DNA from: Skeletonema tropicum
Lineage: Eukaryota; Bacillariophyta; Thalassiosirophyceae; Thalassiosirales; Thalassiosiraceae
Reading direction: 5' to 3'
Length of the DNA: 64,000 bases
Assembly (NCBI GenBank): GCA_037178625.1
Contig: JAWZXG010000047.1
Location: 1-64,000 of the forward strand
In this document: piece after piece, positions 37,297 through 51,303 of the stretch
How positions within the stretch are numbered: the stretch's first letter is position 1
Layout of the letters: each line of letters begins with the position of its first letter
The notes under the pieces: generated by a model
Told to the model about the DNA's origin: nothing
Database searches by the model: none
The model's input: only the letters and a program-made list of their open reading frames with translations
Position numbers and translations under genes: made by a program

Positions 37297-38767
37297 TCAA
37301 GGTGCAAGTGCAGCTTTATCGCTGCCCAAAAACCAATCATCCTCAGACTCATCAAGAAAAGTAAGGAATCCAAGCCCAGTCTCATTGTCAGGTCCTTTCA
37401 CACCGATATCTCTCACATACTTCTCATTGAGCACCTCACGGAGGCTTGCATCATGTTTGATAACGTCGCTGTACTTTCCACCCTCGGTCATTAGAGCCGC
37501 GACCAATCCACACACGTGGGGAGCAGCCATTGAAGTTCCTATGTATTGAGAAGAGAAGGAAGCATTGATAATATTAATATTGTGAGGTAATGCTTACAGT
37601 AATGGTAATGCAGCAAGAATGGATTGCTTGAACTGATACTGATAGATATCACCGGGAATTCAAACTTTATGCAAATGCAAACACTATCTACCATAAGCAT
37701 AAGCATAAGATCTCTCTAGACATAGACATAGTCAGACTTACCACTCATTTGATGAAGTCCTCCGCCGGGCTTGAAACTGTGGACGTCCACCCCGATACCC
37801 GCATAGTCGACTTGAGCATTGCTGTTGGGAAAAACCATGCAGTTGGAAGACCCTTGTACTTGCCTACTGCTGCGATGCTGATGACCTCTGGCCTCATCGC
37901 AGGATAGCTATTCATGTGTTCATGGGAGCAGAAAAGGGCATAAGGGACGCAAGATGAAGCGTTAGATGATATGAAACTGTGAATGAGAATGAGTCCAATC
38001 GCAGTCGCGCTGCAAACTTCTTACCTCCGTTCGTTTGTGAGAATATTGTCGTCTCCTTCGTTTCCAGCTGCGACGATCATAGGAACATTGTTCTCGTAAG
38101 CATATTTAACAGCGCGTCCGATTTCCCAGCTTGCAAATGGACCTCCAAGAGACATGTTGATCACATCGCATCCATCTTCCACAGCCTGTCTGATAGATCT
38201 TGCAATACTGATATCTATTCCATTCCCTTCCGCACCAAATACACGATAATCGTAGATCTCTGCCTCAGGTGCCATCATGTGAATAGTGCCTGCTACATGA
38301 GTACCATGGTCATCCTCAGATAGAGGAGTTCCATAGCGATGCCAAACTTGCTGCTTCACTTGACCATGAAAGCCGGTATGGTCAGCGTCGACTCCACTAT
38401 CAATGACAGCCACACGTACACCTTTGCCGTTCAGGCCAGCGGTGCGAAGCTTATCGGCGCCAGTCAATTTGACGCCAAGAGGGAGGTTGTCGAAGAAGGC
38501 CTCGTCTTCGACGTCCATCTGCTCAGCGCTCGCTGGCTTCCTGACGACTTTGGGTCTCGAAATCGAGTCTTGACAATCGTCAACCATGAGGAGAGGCTGC
38601 GCAGTCGCAGTCGCAGTGCTCTCAACATTGGTATCAGCGCCGATGCTGACGAATAGTGCAGAGGAGCGAGAATGTGGAATCCTTGTAGGTACAGGTCCGA
38701 AGGCGAGAGCAGTGGGTGCTACTACTGCAGCAAGAGTAAGAGTGAGGGCGATGGGAGAGATCTTCAT
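37297..38767 (-). pseudogene. Subtilase copy 17, frameshift in exon 2
   Basis: Exon 1 (38025-38767) and exon 3 (37297-37538) are intact. Exon 2 (37742-37907) has two extra bases (G and A) in the GGAAAA run at 37827-37834, so the frame breaks before the Ser motif. It is the only damage in this copy and sits in a homopolymer, so a sequencing error is likely. Confidence 0.8.
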
Positions 38768-39629
38768 GTTCTTGTTCTTGTTTATGTTAGTTTAAGTATA
38801 TTTTGTTTGTTTGATAAATTTTATGAGAGATGGTCATTGCCTTTTGCTTTTGCGGCGCTCTTTAAACAAGATCTTGATATCCAAGATCAGCTGTGTCGTA
38901 CATCTTGAGCCAAGACCACATACTTACAGTTACAGCTGTGTCGTACATCGCTGATTGATCTTGGTACAGCAAGTAGCCAGAAAGCTTCAGCTTTCAGCTG
39001 TCAGGTGTCAGAATCTTTGTCCACATAGGTACTTACGAAGGAGTCAGTACAAAGGCAATCTGGCTTCAACTTCAACAAGGTACCTTGCTTCTCTACCACA
39101 GATAACGCAGGTACAACGCGAATGACTTCTATGTGATCTATCGAGCACCTTGCTTCTACCAGAAGATAAAATGATCGATGTGAATTCTACTATTGTACCG
39201 AGCAGCTTGCTTCTCCACGAGAAAGCAAGTGATACATACTGAAAGAGCAGATGGCAGATGGTATTGGTATTGGTATTGGTACTGGTACGCTCAAGCTCAA
39301 GCAAATATGTGATCACTGTTGAAGAGAAAGCACGTAAGCAGAAGTATGTATTGTATGCAGTACAAGTACAAGGGAGAGATTGGAAACATAGTGTGATCTC
39401 ACTTGCAATGCAATAAATGTGGCAATGTGGATTCAAGTTCAAGATCAGATTCGGATTCGGAAGATAGCAACTTATCTATTTTATCCGGATTGACGGTCAA
39501 GTTAATCTGACAGCATTGTACTGCTTACTACACTTTCACTTTCAGCTTTGACCTTTTGCTTTTGGAATCATCACATTCATATACATATACCAAGAGGAAG
39601 GAGAGGACACATCTCGATCTCGATCTCAA

Positions 39630-41098
39630 TCAAGGTGCAAGTGCAGCTTTATCGCTGCCCAAAAACCAATCATCCTCAGACTCATCAAGAAAAGTAAGGA
39701 ATCCAAGCCCAGTCTCATTGTCAGGTCCTTTCACACCGATATCTCTCACATACTTCTCATTGAGCACCTCACGGAGGCTTGCATCATGTTTGATAACGTC
39801 GCTGTACTTTCCACCCTCGGTCATTAGAGCCGCGACCAATCCACACACGTGGGGAGCAGCCATTGAAGTTCCTATGTATTGAGAAGAGAAGGAAGCATTG
39901 ATAATATTAATATTGTGAGGTAATGCTTACAGTAATGGTAATGCAGCAAGAATGGATTGCTTGAACTGATACTGATAGATATCACCGGGAATTCAAACTT
40001 TATGCAAATGCAAACACTATCTACCATAAGCATAAGCATAAGATCTCTCTAGACATAGACATAGTCAGACTTACCACTCATTTGATGAAGTCCTCCGCCG
40101 GGCTTGAAAACTGTGGACGTCCACCCCGATACCCGCATAGTCGACTTGAGCATTGCTGTTGGAAAACCATGCAGTTGGAAGACCCTTGTACTTGCCTACT
40201 GCTGCGATGCTGATGACCTCTGGCCTCATCGCAGGATAGCTATCATGTGTTCATGGGAGCAGAAAAGGGCATAAGGGACGCAAGATGAAGCGTTAGATGA
40301 TATGAAACTGTGAATGAGAATGAGTCCAATCGCAGTCGCGCTGCAAACTTCTTACCTCCGTTCGTTTGTGAGAATATTGTCGTCTCCTTCGTTTCCAGCT
40401 GCGACGATCATAGGAACATTGTTCTCGTAAGCATATTTAACAGCGCGTCCGATTTCCCAGCTTGCAAATGGACCTCCAAGAGACATGTTGATCACATCGC
40501 ATCCATCTTCCACAGCCTGTCTGATAGATCTTGCAATACTGATATCTATTCCATTCCCTTCCGCACCAAATACACGATAATCGTAGATCTCTGCCTCAGG
40601 TGCCATCATGTGAATAGTGCCTGCTACATGAGTACCATGGTCATCCTCAGATAGAGGAGTTCCATAGCGATGCCAAACTTGCTGCTTCACTTGACCATGA
40701 AAGCCGGTATGGTCAGCGTCGACTCCACTATCAATGACAGCCACACGTACACCTTTGCCGTTCAGGCCAGCGGTGCGAAGCTTATCGGCGCCAGTCAATT
40801 TGACGCCAAGAGGGAGGTTGTCGAAGAAGGCCTCGTCTTCGACGTCCATCTGCTCAGCGCTCGCTGGCTTCCTGACGACTTTGGGTCTCGAAATCGAGTC
40901 TTGACAATCGTCAACCATGAGGAGAGGCTGCGCAGTCGCAGTCGCAGTGCTCTCAACATTGGTATCAGCGCCGATGCTGACGAATAGTGCAGAGGAGCGA
41001 GAATGTGGAATCCTTGTAGGTACAGGTCCGAAGGCGAGAGCAGTGGGTGCTACTACTGCAGCAAGAGTAAGAGTGAGGGCGATGGGAGAGATCTTCAT
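39630..41098 (-). pseudogene. Subtilase copy 18, frameshift in exon 2
   Basis: Exon 1 (40356-41098) and exon 3 (39630-39871) are intact. Exon 2 (40075-40239) has an extra A at 40107-40110, just before the Ser-motif junction. One T is missing in intron 1 near 40243; the AG acceptor survives. Likely a homopolymer error. Confidence 0.8.
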
Positions 41099-41964
41099 GT
41101 TCTTGTTCTTGTTTATGTTAGTTTAAGTATATTTTGTTTGTTTGATAAATTTTATGAGAGATGGTCATTGCCTTTTGCTTTTGCGGCGCTCTTTAAACAA
41201 GATCTTGATATCCAAGATCAGCTGTGTCGTACATCTTGAGCCAAGACCACATACTTACAGTTACAGCTGTGTCGTACATCGCTGATTGATCTTGGTACAG
41301 CAAGTAGCCAGAAAGCTTCAGCTTTTCAGCTGTCAGGTGTCAGAATCTTTGTCCACATAGGTACTTACGAAGGAGTCAGTACAAAGGCAATCTGGCTTCA
41401 ACTTCAACAAGGTACCTTGCTTCTCTACCACAGATAACGCAGGTACAACGCGAATGACTTCTATGTGATCTATCGAGCACCTTGCTTCTACCAGAAGATA
41501 AAATGATCGATGTGAATTCTACTATTGTACCGAGCAGCTTGCTTCTCCACGAGAAAGCAAGTGATACATACTGAAAGAGCAGATGGCAGATGGTATTGGT
41601 ATTGGTATTGGTACTGGTACGCTCAAGCTCAAGCAAATATGTGATCACTGTTGAAGAGAAAGCACGTAAGCAGAAGTATGTATTGTATGCAGTACAAGTA
41701 CAAGGGAGAGATTGGAAACATAGTGTGATCTCACTTGCAATGCAATAAATGTGGCAATGTGGATTCAAGTTCAAGATCAGATTCGGATTCGGAAGATAGC
41801 AACTTATCTATTTTATCCGGATTGACGGTCAAGTTAATCTGACAGCATTGTACTGCTTACTACACTTTCACTTTCAGCTTTGACCTTTTGCTTTTGGAAT
41901 CATCACATTCATATACATATACCAAGAGGAAGGAGAGGACACATCATCGCGATCTCGATCTCAA

Positions 41965-43438
41965 TCAAGGTGCAAGTGCAGCTTTATCGCTGCCCAAAAA
42001 CCAATCATCCTCAGACTCATCAAGAAAAGTAAGGAATCCAAGCCCAGTCTCATTGTCAGGTCCTTTCACACCGATATCTCTCACATACTTCTCATTGAGC
42101 ACCTCACGGAGGCCTTGCATCATGTTTGATAACGTCGCTGTACTTTCCACCCTCGGTCATTAGAGCCGCGACCAATCCACACACGTGGGGAGCAGCCATT
42201 GAAGTTCCTATGTATTGAGAAGAGAAGGAAGCATTGATAATATTAATATTGTGAGGTAATGCTTACAGTAATGGTAATGCAGCAAGAATGGATTGCTTGA
42301 ACTGATACTGATAGATATCACCGGGAATTCAAACTTTATGCAAATGCAAACACTATCTACCATAAGCATAAGCATAAGATCTCTCCTAGACATAGACATA
42401 GTCAGACTTACCACTCATTTGATGAAGTCCTCCGCCGGGCTTGAAACTGTGGACGTCCACCCCGATACCCGCCATAGTCGACTTGAGCATTGCTGTTGGA
42501 AAACCATGCAGTTGGAAGACCCTTGTACTTGCCTACTGCTGCGATGCTGATGACCTCTGGCCTCATCGCAGGATAGCTATTCATGTGTTCATGGGAGCAG
42601 AAAAGGGCATAAGGGACGCAAGATGAAGCGTTAGATGATATGAAACTGTGAATGAGAATGAGTCCAATCGCAGTCGCGCTGCAAACTTCTTACCTCCGTT
42701 CGTTTGTGAGAATATTGTCGTCTCCTTCGTTTCCAGCTGCGACGATCATAGGAACATTGTTCTCGTAAGCATATTTAACAGCGCGTCCGATTTCCCAGCT
42801 TGCAAATGGACCTCCAAGAGACATGTTGATCACATCGCATCCATCTTCCACAGCCTGTCTGATAGATCTTGCAATACTGATATCTATTCCATTCCCTTCC
42901 GCACCAAATACACGATAATCGTAGATCTCTGCCTCAGGTGCCATCATGTGAATAGTGCCTGCTACATGAGTACCATGGTCATCCTCAGATAGAGGAGGTT
43001 CCATAGCGATGCCAAACTTGCTGCTTCACTTGACCATGAAAGCCGGTATGGTCAGCGTCGACTCCACTATCAATGACAGCCACACGTACACCTTTGCCGT
43101 TCAGGCCAGCGGTGCGAAGCTTATCGGCGCCAGTCAATTTGACGCCAAGAGGGAGGTTGTCGAAGAAGGCCTCGTCTTCGACGTCCATCTGCTCAGCGCT
43201 CGCTGGCTTCCTGACGACTTTGGGTCTCGAAATCGAGTCTTGACAATCGTCAACCATGAAGGAGAGGCTGCGCAGTCGCAGTCGCAGTGCTCTCAACATT
43301 GGTATCAGCGCCGATGCTGACGAATAGTGCAGAGGAGCGAGAATGTGGAATCCTTGTAGGTACAGGTCCGAAGGCGAGAGCAGTGGGTGCTACTACTGCA
43401 GCAAGAGTAAGAGTGAGGGCGATGGGAGAGATCTTCAT
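41965..43438 (-). pseudogene. Subtilase copy 19, multiply frameshifted
   Basis: Exon 1 (42694-43438) has an extra G near 42997 and an extra A near 43260. Exon 2 (42412-42576) has an extra C near 42473. Exon 3 (41965-42207) has an extra C near 42114. Intron 2 has an extra C near 42386, the same as in copy 26. The copy sits in the third indel-rich block. Confidence 0.8.
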
Positions 43439-44303
43439 GTTCCTTGTTCTTGTTTATGTTAGTTTAAGTATATTTTGTTTGTTTGATAAATTTTATGAGA
43501 GATGGTCATTGCCTTTTGCTTTTGCGGCGCTCTTTAAACAAGATCTTGATATCCAAGATCAGCTGTGTCGTACATCTTGAGCCAAGACCACATACTTACA
43601 GTTACAGCTGTGTCGTACATCGCTGATTGATCTTGGTACAGCAAGTAGCCAGAAAGCTTCAGCTTTCAGCTGTCAGGTGTCAGAATCTTTGTCCACATAG
43701 GTACTTACGAAGGAGTCAGTACAAAGGCAATCTGGCTTCAACTTCAACAAGGTACCTTGCTTCTCTACCACAGATAACGCAGGTACAACGCGAATGACTT
43801 CTATGTGATCTATCGAGCACCTTGCTTCTACCAGAAGATAAAATGATCGATGTGAATTCTACTATTGTACCGAGCAGCTTGCTTCTCCACGAGAAAGCAA
43901 GTGATACATACTGAAAGAGCAGATGGCAGATGGTATTGGTATTGGTATTGGTACTGGTACGCTCAAGCTCAAGCAAATATGTGATCACTGTTGAAGAGAA
44001 AGCACGTAAGCAGAAGTATGTATTGTATGCAGTACAAGTACAAGGGAGAGATTGGAAACATAGTGTGATCTCACTTGCAATGCAATAAATGTGGCCAATG
44101 TGGATTCAAGTTCAAGATCAGATTCGGATTCGGAAGATAGCAACTTATCTATTTTATCCGGATTGACGGTCAAGTTAATCTGACAGCATTGTACTGCTTA
44201 CTACACTTTCACTTTCAGCTTTGACCTTTTGCTTTTGGAATCATTCACATTCATATACATATACCAAGAGGAAGGAGAGGACACATCTCGATCTCGATCT
44301 CAA

Positions 44304-45775
44304 TCAAGGTGCAAGTGCAGCTTTATCGCTGCCCAAAAACCAATCATCCTCAGACTCATCAAGAAAAGTAAGGAATCCAAGCCCAGTCTCATTGTCAGGT
44401 CCTTTCACACCGATATCTCTCACATACTTCTCATTGAGCACCTCACGGAGGCTTGCATCATGTTTGATAACGTCGCTGTACTTTCCACCCTCGGTCATTA
44501 GAGCCGCGACCAATCCACACACGTGGGGAGCAGCCATTGAAGTTCCTATGTATTGAGAAGAGAAGGAAGCATTGATAATATTAATATTGTGAGGTAATGC
44601 TTACACAGTAATGGTAATGCAGCAAGAATGGATTGCTTGAACTGATACTGATAGATATCACCGGGAATTCAAACTTTATGCAAATGCAAACACTATCTAC
44701 CATAAGCATAAGCATAAGATCTCTCTAGACATAGACATAGTCAGACTTACCACTCATTTGATGAAGTCCTCCGCCGGGCTTGAAACTGTGGACGTCCACC
44801 CCGATACCCGCATAGTCGACTTGAGCATTGCTGTTGGAAAACCATGCAGTTGGAAGACCCTTGTACTTGCCTACTGCTGCGATGCTGATGACCTCTGGCC
44901 TCATCGCAGGATAGCTATTCATGTGTTCATGGGAGCAGAAAAGGGCATAAGGGACGCAAGATGAAGCGTTAGATGATATGAAACTGTGAATGAGAATGAG
45001 TCCAATCGCAGTCCGCGCTGCAAACTTCTTACCTCCGTTCGTTTGTGAGAATATTGTCGTCTCCTTCGTTTCCAGCTGCGACGATCATAGGAACATTGTT
45101 CTCGTAAGCATATTTAACAGCGCGTCCGATTTCCCAGCTTGCAAATGGACCTCCAAGAGACATGTTGATCACATCGCATCCATCTTCCACAGCCTGTCTG
45201 ATAGATCTTGCAATACTGATATCTATTCCATTCCCTTCCGCACCAAATACACGATAATCGTAGATCTCTGCCTCAGGTGCCATCATGTGAATAGTGCCTG
45301 CTACATGAGTACCATGGTCATCCTCAGATAGAGGAGTTCCATAGCGATGCCAAACTTGCTGCTTCACTTGACCATGAAAGCCGGTATGGTCAGCGTCGAC
45401 TCCACTATCAATGACAGCCACACGTACACCTTTGCCGTTCAGGCCAGCGGTGCGAAGCTTATCGGCGCCAGTCAATTTGACGCCAAGAGGGAGGTTGTCG
45501 AAGAAGGCCTCGTCTTCGACGTCCATCTGCTCAGCGCTCGCTGGCTTCCTGACGACTTTGGGTCTCGAAATCGAGTCTTGACAATCGTCAACCATGAGGA
45601 GAGGCTGCGCAGTCGCAGTCGCAGTGCTCTCAACATTGGTATCAGCGCCGATGCTGACGAATAGTGCAGAGGAGCGAGAATGTGGAATCCTTGTAGGTAC
45701 AGGTCCGAAGGCGAGAGCAGTGGGTGCTACTACTGCAGCAAGAGTAAGAGTGAGGGCGATGGGAGAGATCTTCAT
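44304..45775 (-). CDS. Subtilisin-like serine protease, copy 20
   Basis: Exons 45033-45775, 44751-44914 and 44304-44545 are intact and encode the 382-residue product. The only changes are in noncoding DNA: CA duplicated near 44606 in intron 2, an extra C near 45015 in intron 1 and a TA duplication upstream of the start near 45808. Confidence 0.92.
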
Positions 45776-46640
45776 GTTCTTGTTCTTGTTTATGTTAGTT
45801 TAAGTATATATTTTGTTTGTTTGATAAATTTTATGAGAGATGGTCATTGCCTTTTGCTTTTGCGGCGCTCTTTAAACAAGATCTTGATATCCAAGATCAG
45901 CTGTGTCGTACATCTTGAGCCAAGACCACATACTTACAGTTACAGCTGTGTCGTACATCGCTGATTGATCTTGGTACAGCAAGTAGCCAGAAAGCTTCAG
46001 CTTTCAGCTGTCAGGTGTCAGAATCTTTGTCCACATAGGTACTTACGAAGGAGTCAGTACAAAGGCAATCTGGCTTCAACTTCAACAAGGTACCTTGCTT
46101 CTCTACCACAGATAACGCAGGTACAACGCGAATGACTTCTATGTGATCTATCGAGCACCTTGCTTCTACCAGAAGATAAAATGATCGATGTGAATTCTAC
46201 TATTGTACCGAGCAGCTTGCTTCTCCACGAGAAAGGCAAGTGATACATACTGAAAGAGCAGATGGCAGATGGTATTGGTATTGGTATTGGTACTGGTACG
46301 CTCAAGCTCAAGCAAATATGTGATCACTGTTGAAGAGAAAGCACGTAAGCAGAAGTATGTATTGTATGCAGTACAAGTACAAGGGAGAGATTGGAAACAT
46401 AGTGTGATCTCACTTGCAATGCAATAAATGTGGCAATGTGGATTCAAGTTCAAGATCAGATTCGGATTCGGAAGATAGCAACTTATCTATTTTATCCGGA
46501 TTGACGGTCAAGTTAATCTGACAGCATTGTACTGCTTACTACACTTTCACTTTCAGCTTTGACCTTTTGCTTTTGGAATCATCACATTCATATACATATA
46601 CCAAGAGGAAGGAGAGGACACATCTCGATCTCGATCTCAA

Positions 46641-48109
46641 TCAAGGTGCAAGTGCAGCTTTATCGCTGCCCAAAAACCAATCATCCTCAGACTCATCAAG
46701 AAAAGTAAGGAATCCAAGCCCAGTCTCATTGTCAGGTCCTTTCACACCGATATCTCTCACATACTTCTCATTGAGCACCTCACGGAGGCTTGCATCATGT
46801 TTGATAACGTCGCTGTACTTTCCACCCTCGGTCATTAGAGCCGCGACCAATCCACACACGTGGGGAGCAGCCATTGAAGTTCCTATGTATTGAGAAGAGA
46901 AGGAAGCATTGATAATATTAATATTGTGAGGTAATGCTTACAGTAATGGTAATGCAGCAAGAATGGATTGCTTGAACTGATACTGATAGATATCACCGGG
47001 AATTCAAACTTTATGCAAATGCAAACACTATCTACCATAAGCATAAGCATAAGATCTCTCTAGACATAGACATAGTCAGACTTACCACTCATTTGATGAA
47101 GTCCTCCGCCGGGCTTGAAACTGTGGACGTCCACCCCGATACCCGCATAGTCGACTTGAGCATTGCTGTTGGAAAACCATGCAGTTGGAAGACCCTTGTA
47201 CTTGCCTACTGCTGCGATGCTGATGACCTCTGGCCTCATCGCAGGATAGCTATTCATGTGTTCATGGGAGCAGAAAAGGGCATAAGGGACGCAAGATGAA
47301 GCGTTAGATGATATGAAACTGTGAATGAGAATGAGTCCAATCGCAGTCGCGCTGCAAACTTCTTACCTCCGTTCGTTTGTGAGAATATTGTCGTCTCCTT
47401 CGTTTCCAGCTGCGACGATCATAGGAACATTGTTCTCGTAAGCATATTTAACAGCGCGTCCGATTTCCCAGCTTGCAAATGGACCTCCAAGAGACATGTT
47501 GATCACATCGCATCCATCTTCCACAGCCTGTCTGATAGATCTTGCAATACTGATATCTATTCCATTCCCTTCCGCACCAAATACACGATAATCGTAGATC
47601 TCTGCCTCAGGTGCCATCATGTGAATAGTGCCTGCTACATGAGTACCATGGTCATCCTCAGATAGAGGAGTTCCATAGCGATGCCAAACTTGCTGCTTCA
47701 CTTGACCATGAAAGCCGGTATGGTCAGCGTCGACTCCACTATCAATGACAGCCACACGTACACCTTTGCCGTTCAGGCCAGCGGTGCGAAGCTTATCGGC
47801 GCCAGTCAATTTGACGCCAAGAGGGAGGTTGTCGAAGAAGGCCTCGTCTTCGACGTCCATCTGCTCAGCGCTCGCTGGCTTCCTGACGACTTTGGGTCTC
47901 GAAATCGAGTCTTGACAATCGTCAACCATGAGGAGAGGCTGCGCAGTCGCAGTCGCAGTGCTCTCAACATTGGTATCAGCGCCGATGCTGACGAATAGTG
48001 CAGAGGAGCGAGAATGTGGAATCCTTGTAGGTACAGGTCCGAAGGCGAGAGCAGTGGGTGCTACTACTGCAGCAAGAGTAAGAGTGAGGGCGATGGGAGA
48101 GATCTTCAT
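46641..48109 (-). CDS. Subtilisin-like serine protease, copy 21
   Basis: Exons 47367-48109, 47086-47249 and 46641-46882 are intact; the product equals copy 2. Confidence 0.92.
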
Positions 48110-48971
48110 GTTCTTGTTCTTGTTTATGTTAGTTTAAGTATATTTTGTTTGTTTGATAAATTTTATGAGAGATGGTCATTGCCTTTTGCTTTTGCGGCGC
48201 TCTTTAAACAAGATCTTGATATCCAAGATCAGCTGTGTCGTACATCTTGAGCCAAGACCACATACTTACAGTTACAGCTGTGTCGTACATCGCTGATTGA
48301 TCTTGGTACAGCAAGTAGCCAGAAAGCTTCAGCTTTCAGCTGTCAGGTGTCAGAATCTTTGTCCACATAGGTACTTACGAAGGAGTCAGTACAAAGGCAA
48401 TCTGGCTTCAACTTCAACAAGGTACCTTGCTTCTCTACCACAGATAACGCAGGTACAACGCGAATGACTTCTATGTGATCTATCGAGCACCTTGCTTCTA
48501 CCAGAAGATAAAATGATCGATGTGAATTCTACTATTGTACCGAGCAGCTTGCTTCTCCACGAGAAAGCAAGTGATACATACTGAAAGAGCAGATGGCAGA
48601 TGGTATTGGTATTGGTATTGGTACTGGTACGCTCAAGCTCAAGCAAATATGTGATCACTGTTGAAGAGAAAGCACGTAAGCAGAAGTATGTATTGTATGC
48701 AGTACAAGTACAAGGGAGAGATTGGAAACATAGTGTGATCTCACTTGCAATGCAATAAATGTGGCAATGTGGATTCAAGTTCAAGATCAGATTCGGATTC
48801 GGAAGATAGCAACTTATCTATTTTATCCGGATTGACGGTCAAGTTAATCTGACAGCATTGTACTGCTTACTACACTTTCACTTTCAGCTTTGACCTTTTG
48901 CTTTTGGAATCATCACATTCATATACATATACCAAGAGGAAGGAGAGGACACATCTCGATCTCGATCTCAA

Positions 48972-50441
48972 TCAAGGTGCAAGTGCAGCTTTATCGCTGC
49001 CCAAAAACCAATCATCCTCAGACTCATCAAGAAAAGTAAGGAATCCAAGCCCAGTCTCATTGTCAGGTCCTTTCACACCGATATCTCTCACATACTTCTC
49101 ATTGAGCACCTCACGGAGGCTTGCATCATGTTTGATAACGTCGCTGTACTTTCCACCCTCGGTCATTAGAGCCGCGACCAATCCACACACGTGGGGAGCA
49201 GCCATTGAAGTTCCTATGTATTGAGAAGAGAAGGAAGCATTGATAATATTAATATTGTGAGGTAATGCTTACAGTAATGGTAATGCAGCAAGAATGGATT
49301 GCTTGAACTGATACTGATAGATATCACCGGGAATTCAAACTTTATGCAAATGCAAACACTATCTACCATAAGCATAAGCATAAGATCTCTCTAGACATAG
49401 ACATAGTCAGACTTACCACTCATTTGATGAAGTCCTCCGCCGGGCTTGAAACTGTGGGACGTCCACCCCGATACCCGCATAGTCGACTTGAGCATTGCTG
49501 TTGGAAAACCATGCAGTTGGAAGACCCTTGTACTTGCCTACTGCTGCGATGCTGATGACCTCTGGCCTCATCGCAGGATAGCTATTCATGTGTTCATGGG
49601 AGCAGAAAAGGGCATAAGGGACGCAAGATGAAGCGTTAGATGATATGAAACTGTGAATGAGAATGAGTCCAATCGCAGTCGCGCTGCAAACTTCTTACCT
49701 CCGTTCGTTTGTGAGAATATTGTCGTCTCCTTCGTTTCCAGCTGCGACGATCATAGGAACATTGTTCTCGTAAGCATATTTAACAGCGCGTCCGATTTCC
49801 CAGCTTGCAAATGGACCTCCAAGAGACATGTTGATCACATCGCATCCATCTTCCACAGCCTGTCTGATAGATCTTGCAATACTGATATCTATTCCATTCC
49901 CTTCCGCACCAAATACACGATAATCGTAGATCTCTGCCTCAGGTGCCATCATGTGAATAGTGCCTGCTACATGAGTACCATGGTCATCCTCAGATAGAGG
50001 AGTTCCATAGCGATGCCAAACTTGCTGCTTCACTTGACCATGAAAGCCGGTATGGTCAGCGTCGACTCCACTATCAATGACAGCCACACGTACACCTTTG
50101 CCGTTCAGGCCAGCGGTGCGAAGCTTATCGGCGCCAGTCAATTTGACGCCAAGAGGGAGGTTGTCGAAGAAGGCCTCGTCTTCGACGTCCATCTGCTCAG
50201 CGCTCGCTGGCTTCCTGACGACTTTGGGTCTCGAAATCGAGTCTTGACAATCGTCAACCATGAGGAGAGGCTGCGCAGTCGCAGTCGCAGTGCTCTCAAC
50301 ATTGGTATCAGCGCCGATGCTGACGAATAGTGCAGAGGAGCGAGAATGTGGAATCCTTGTAGGTACAGGTCCGAAGGCGAGAGCAGTGGGTGCTACTACT
50401 GCAGCAAGAGTAAGAGTGAGGGCGATGGGAGAGATCTTCAT
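48972..50441 (-). pseudogene. Subtilase copy 22, frameshift in exon 2
   Basis: Exon 1 (49699-50441) and exon 3 (48972-49213) are intact. Exon 2 (49417-49581) has a third G at 49456-49458, breaking the frame shortly before the Ser motif. Single homopolymer change; likely sequencing error. Confidence 0.8.
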
Positions 50442-51303
50442 GTTCTTGTTCTTGTTTATGTTAGTTTAAGTATATTTTGTTTGTTTGATAAATTTTATGA
50501 GAGATGGTCATTGCCTTTTGCTTTTGCGGCGCTCTTTAAACAAGATCTTGATATCCAAGATCAGCTGTGTCGTACATCTTGAGCCAAGACCACATACTTA
50601 CAGTTACAGCTGTGTCGTACATCGCTGATTGATCTTGGTACAGCAAGTAGCCAGAAAGCTTCAGCTTTCAGCTGTCAGGTGTCAGAATCTTTGTCCACAT
50701 AGGTACTTACGAAGGAGTCAGTACAAAGGCAATCTGGCTTCAACTTCAACAAGGTACCTTGCTTCTCTACCACAGATAACGCAGGTACAACGCGAATGAC
50801 TTCTATGTGATCTATCGAGCACCTTGCTTCTACCAGAAGATAAAATGATCGATGTGAATTCTACTATTGTACCGAGCAGCTTGCTTCTCCACGAGAAAGC
50901 AAGTGATACATACTGAAAGAGCAGATGGCAGATGGTATTGGTATTGGTATTGGTACTGGTACGCTCAAGCTCAAGCAAATATGTGATCACTGTTGAAGAG
51001 AAAGCACGTAAGCAGAAGTATGTATTGTATGCAGTACAAGTACAAGGGAGAGATTGGAAACATAGTGTGATCTCACTTGCAATGCAATAAATGTGGCAAT
51101 GTGGATTCAAGTTCAAGATCAGATTCGGATTCGGAAGATAGCAACTTATCTATTTTATCCGGATTGACGGTCAAGTTAATCTGACAGCATTGTACTGCTT
51201 ACTACACTTTCACTTTCAGCTTTGACCTTTTGCTTTTGGAATCATCACATTCATATACATATACCAAGAGGAAGGAGAGGACACATCTCGATCTCGATCT
51301 CAA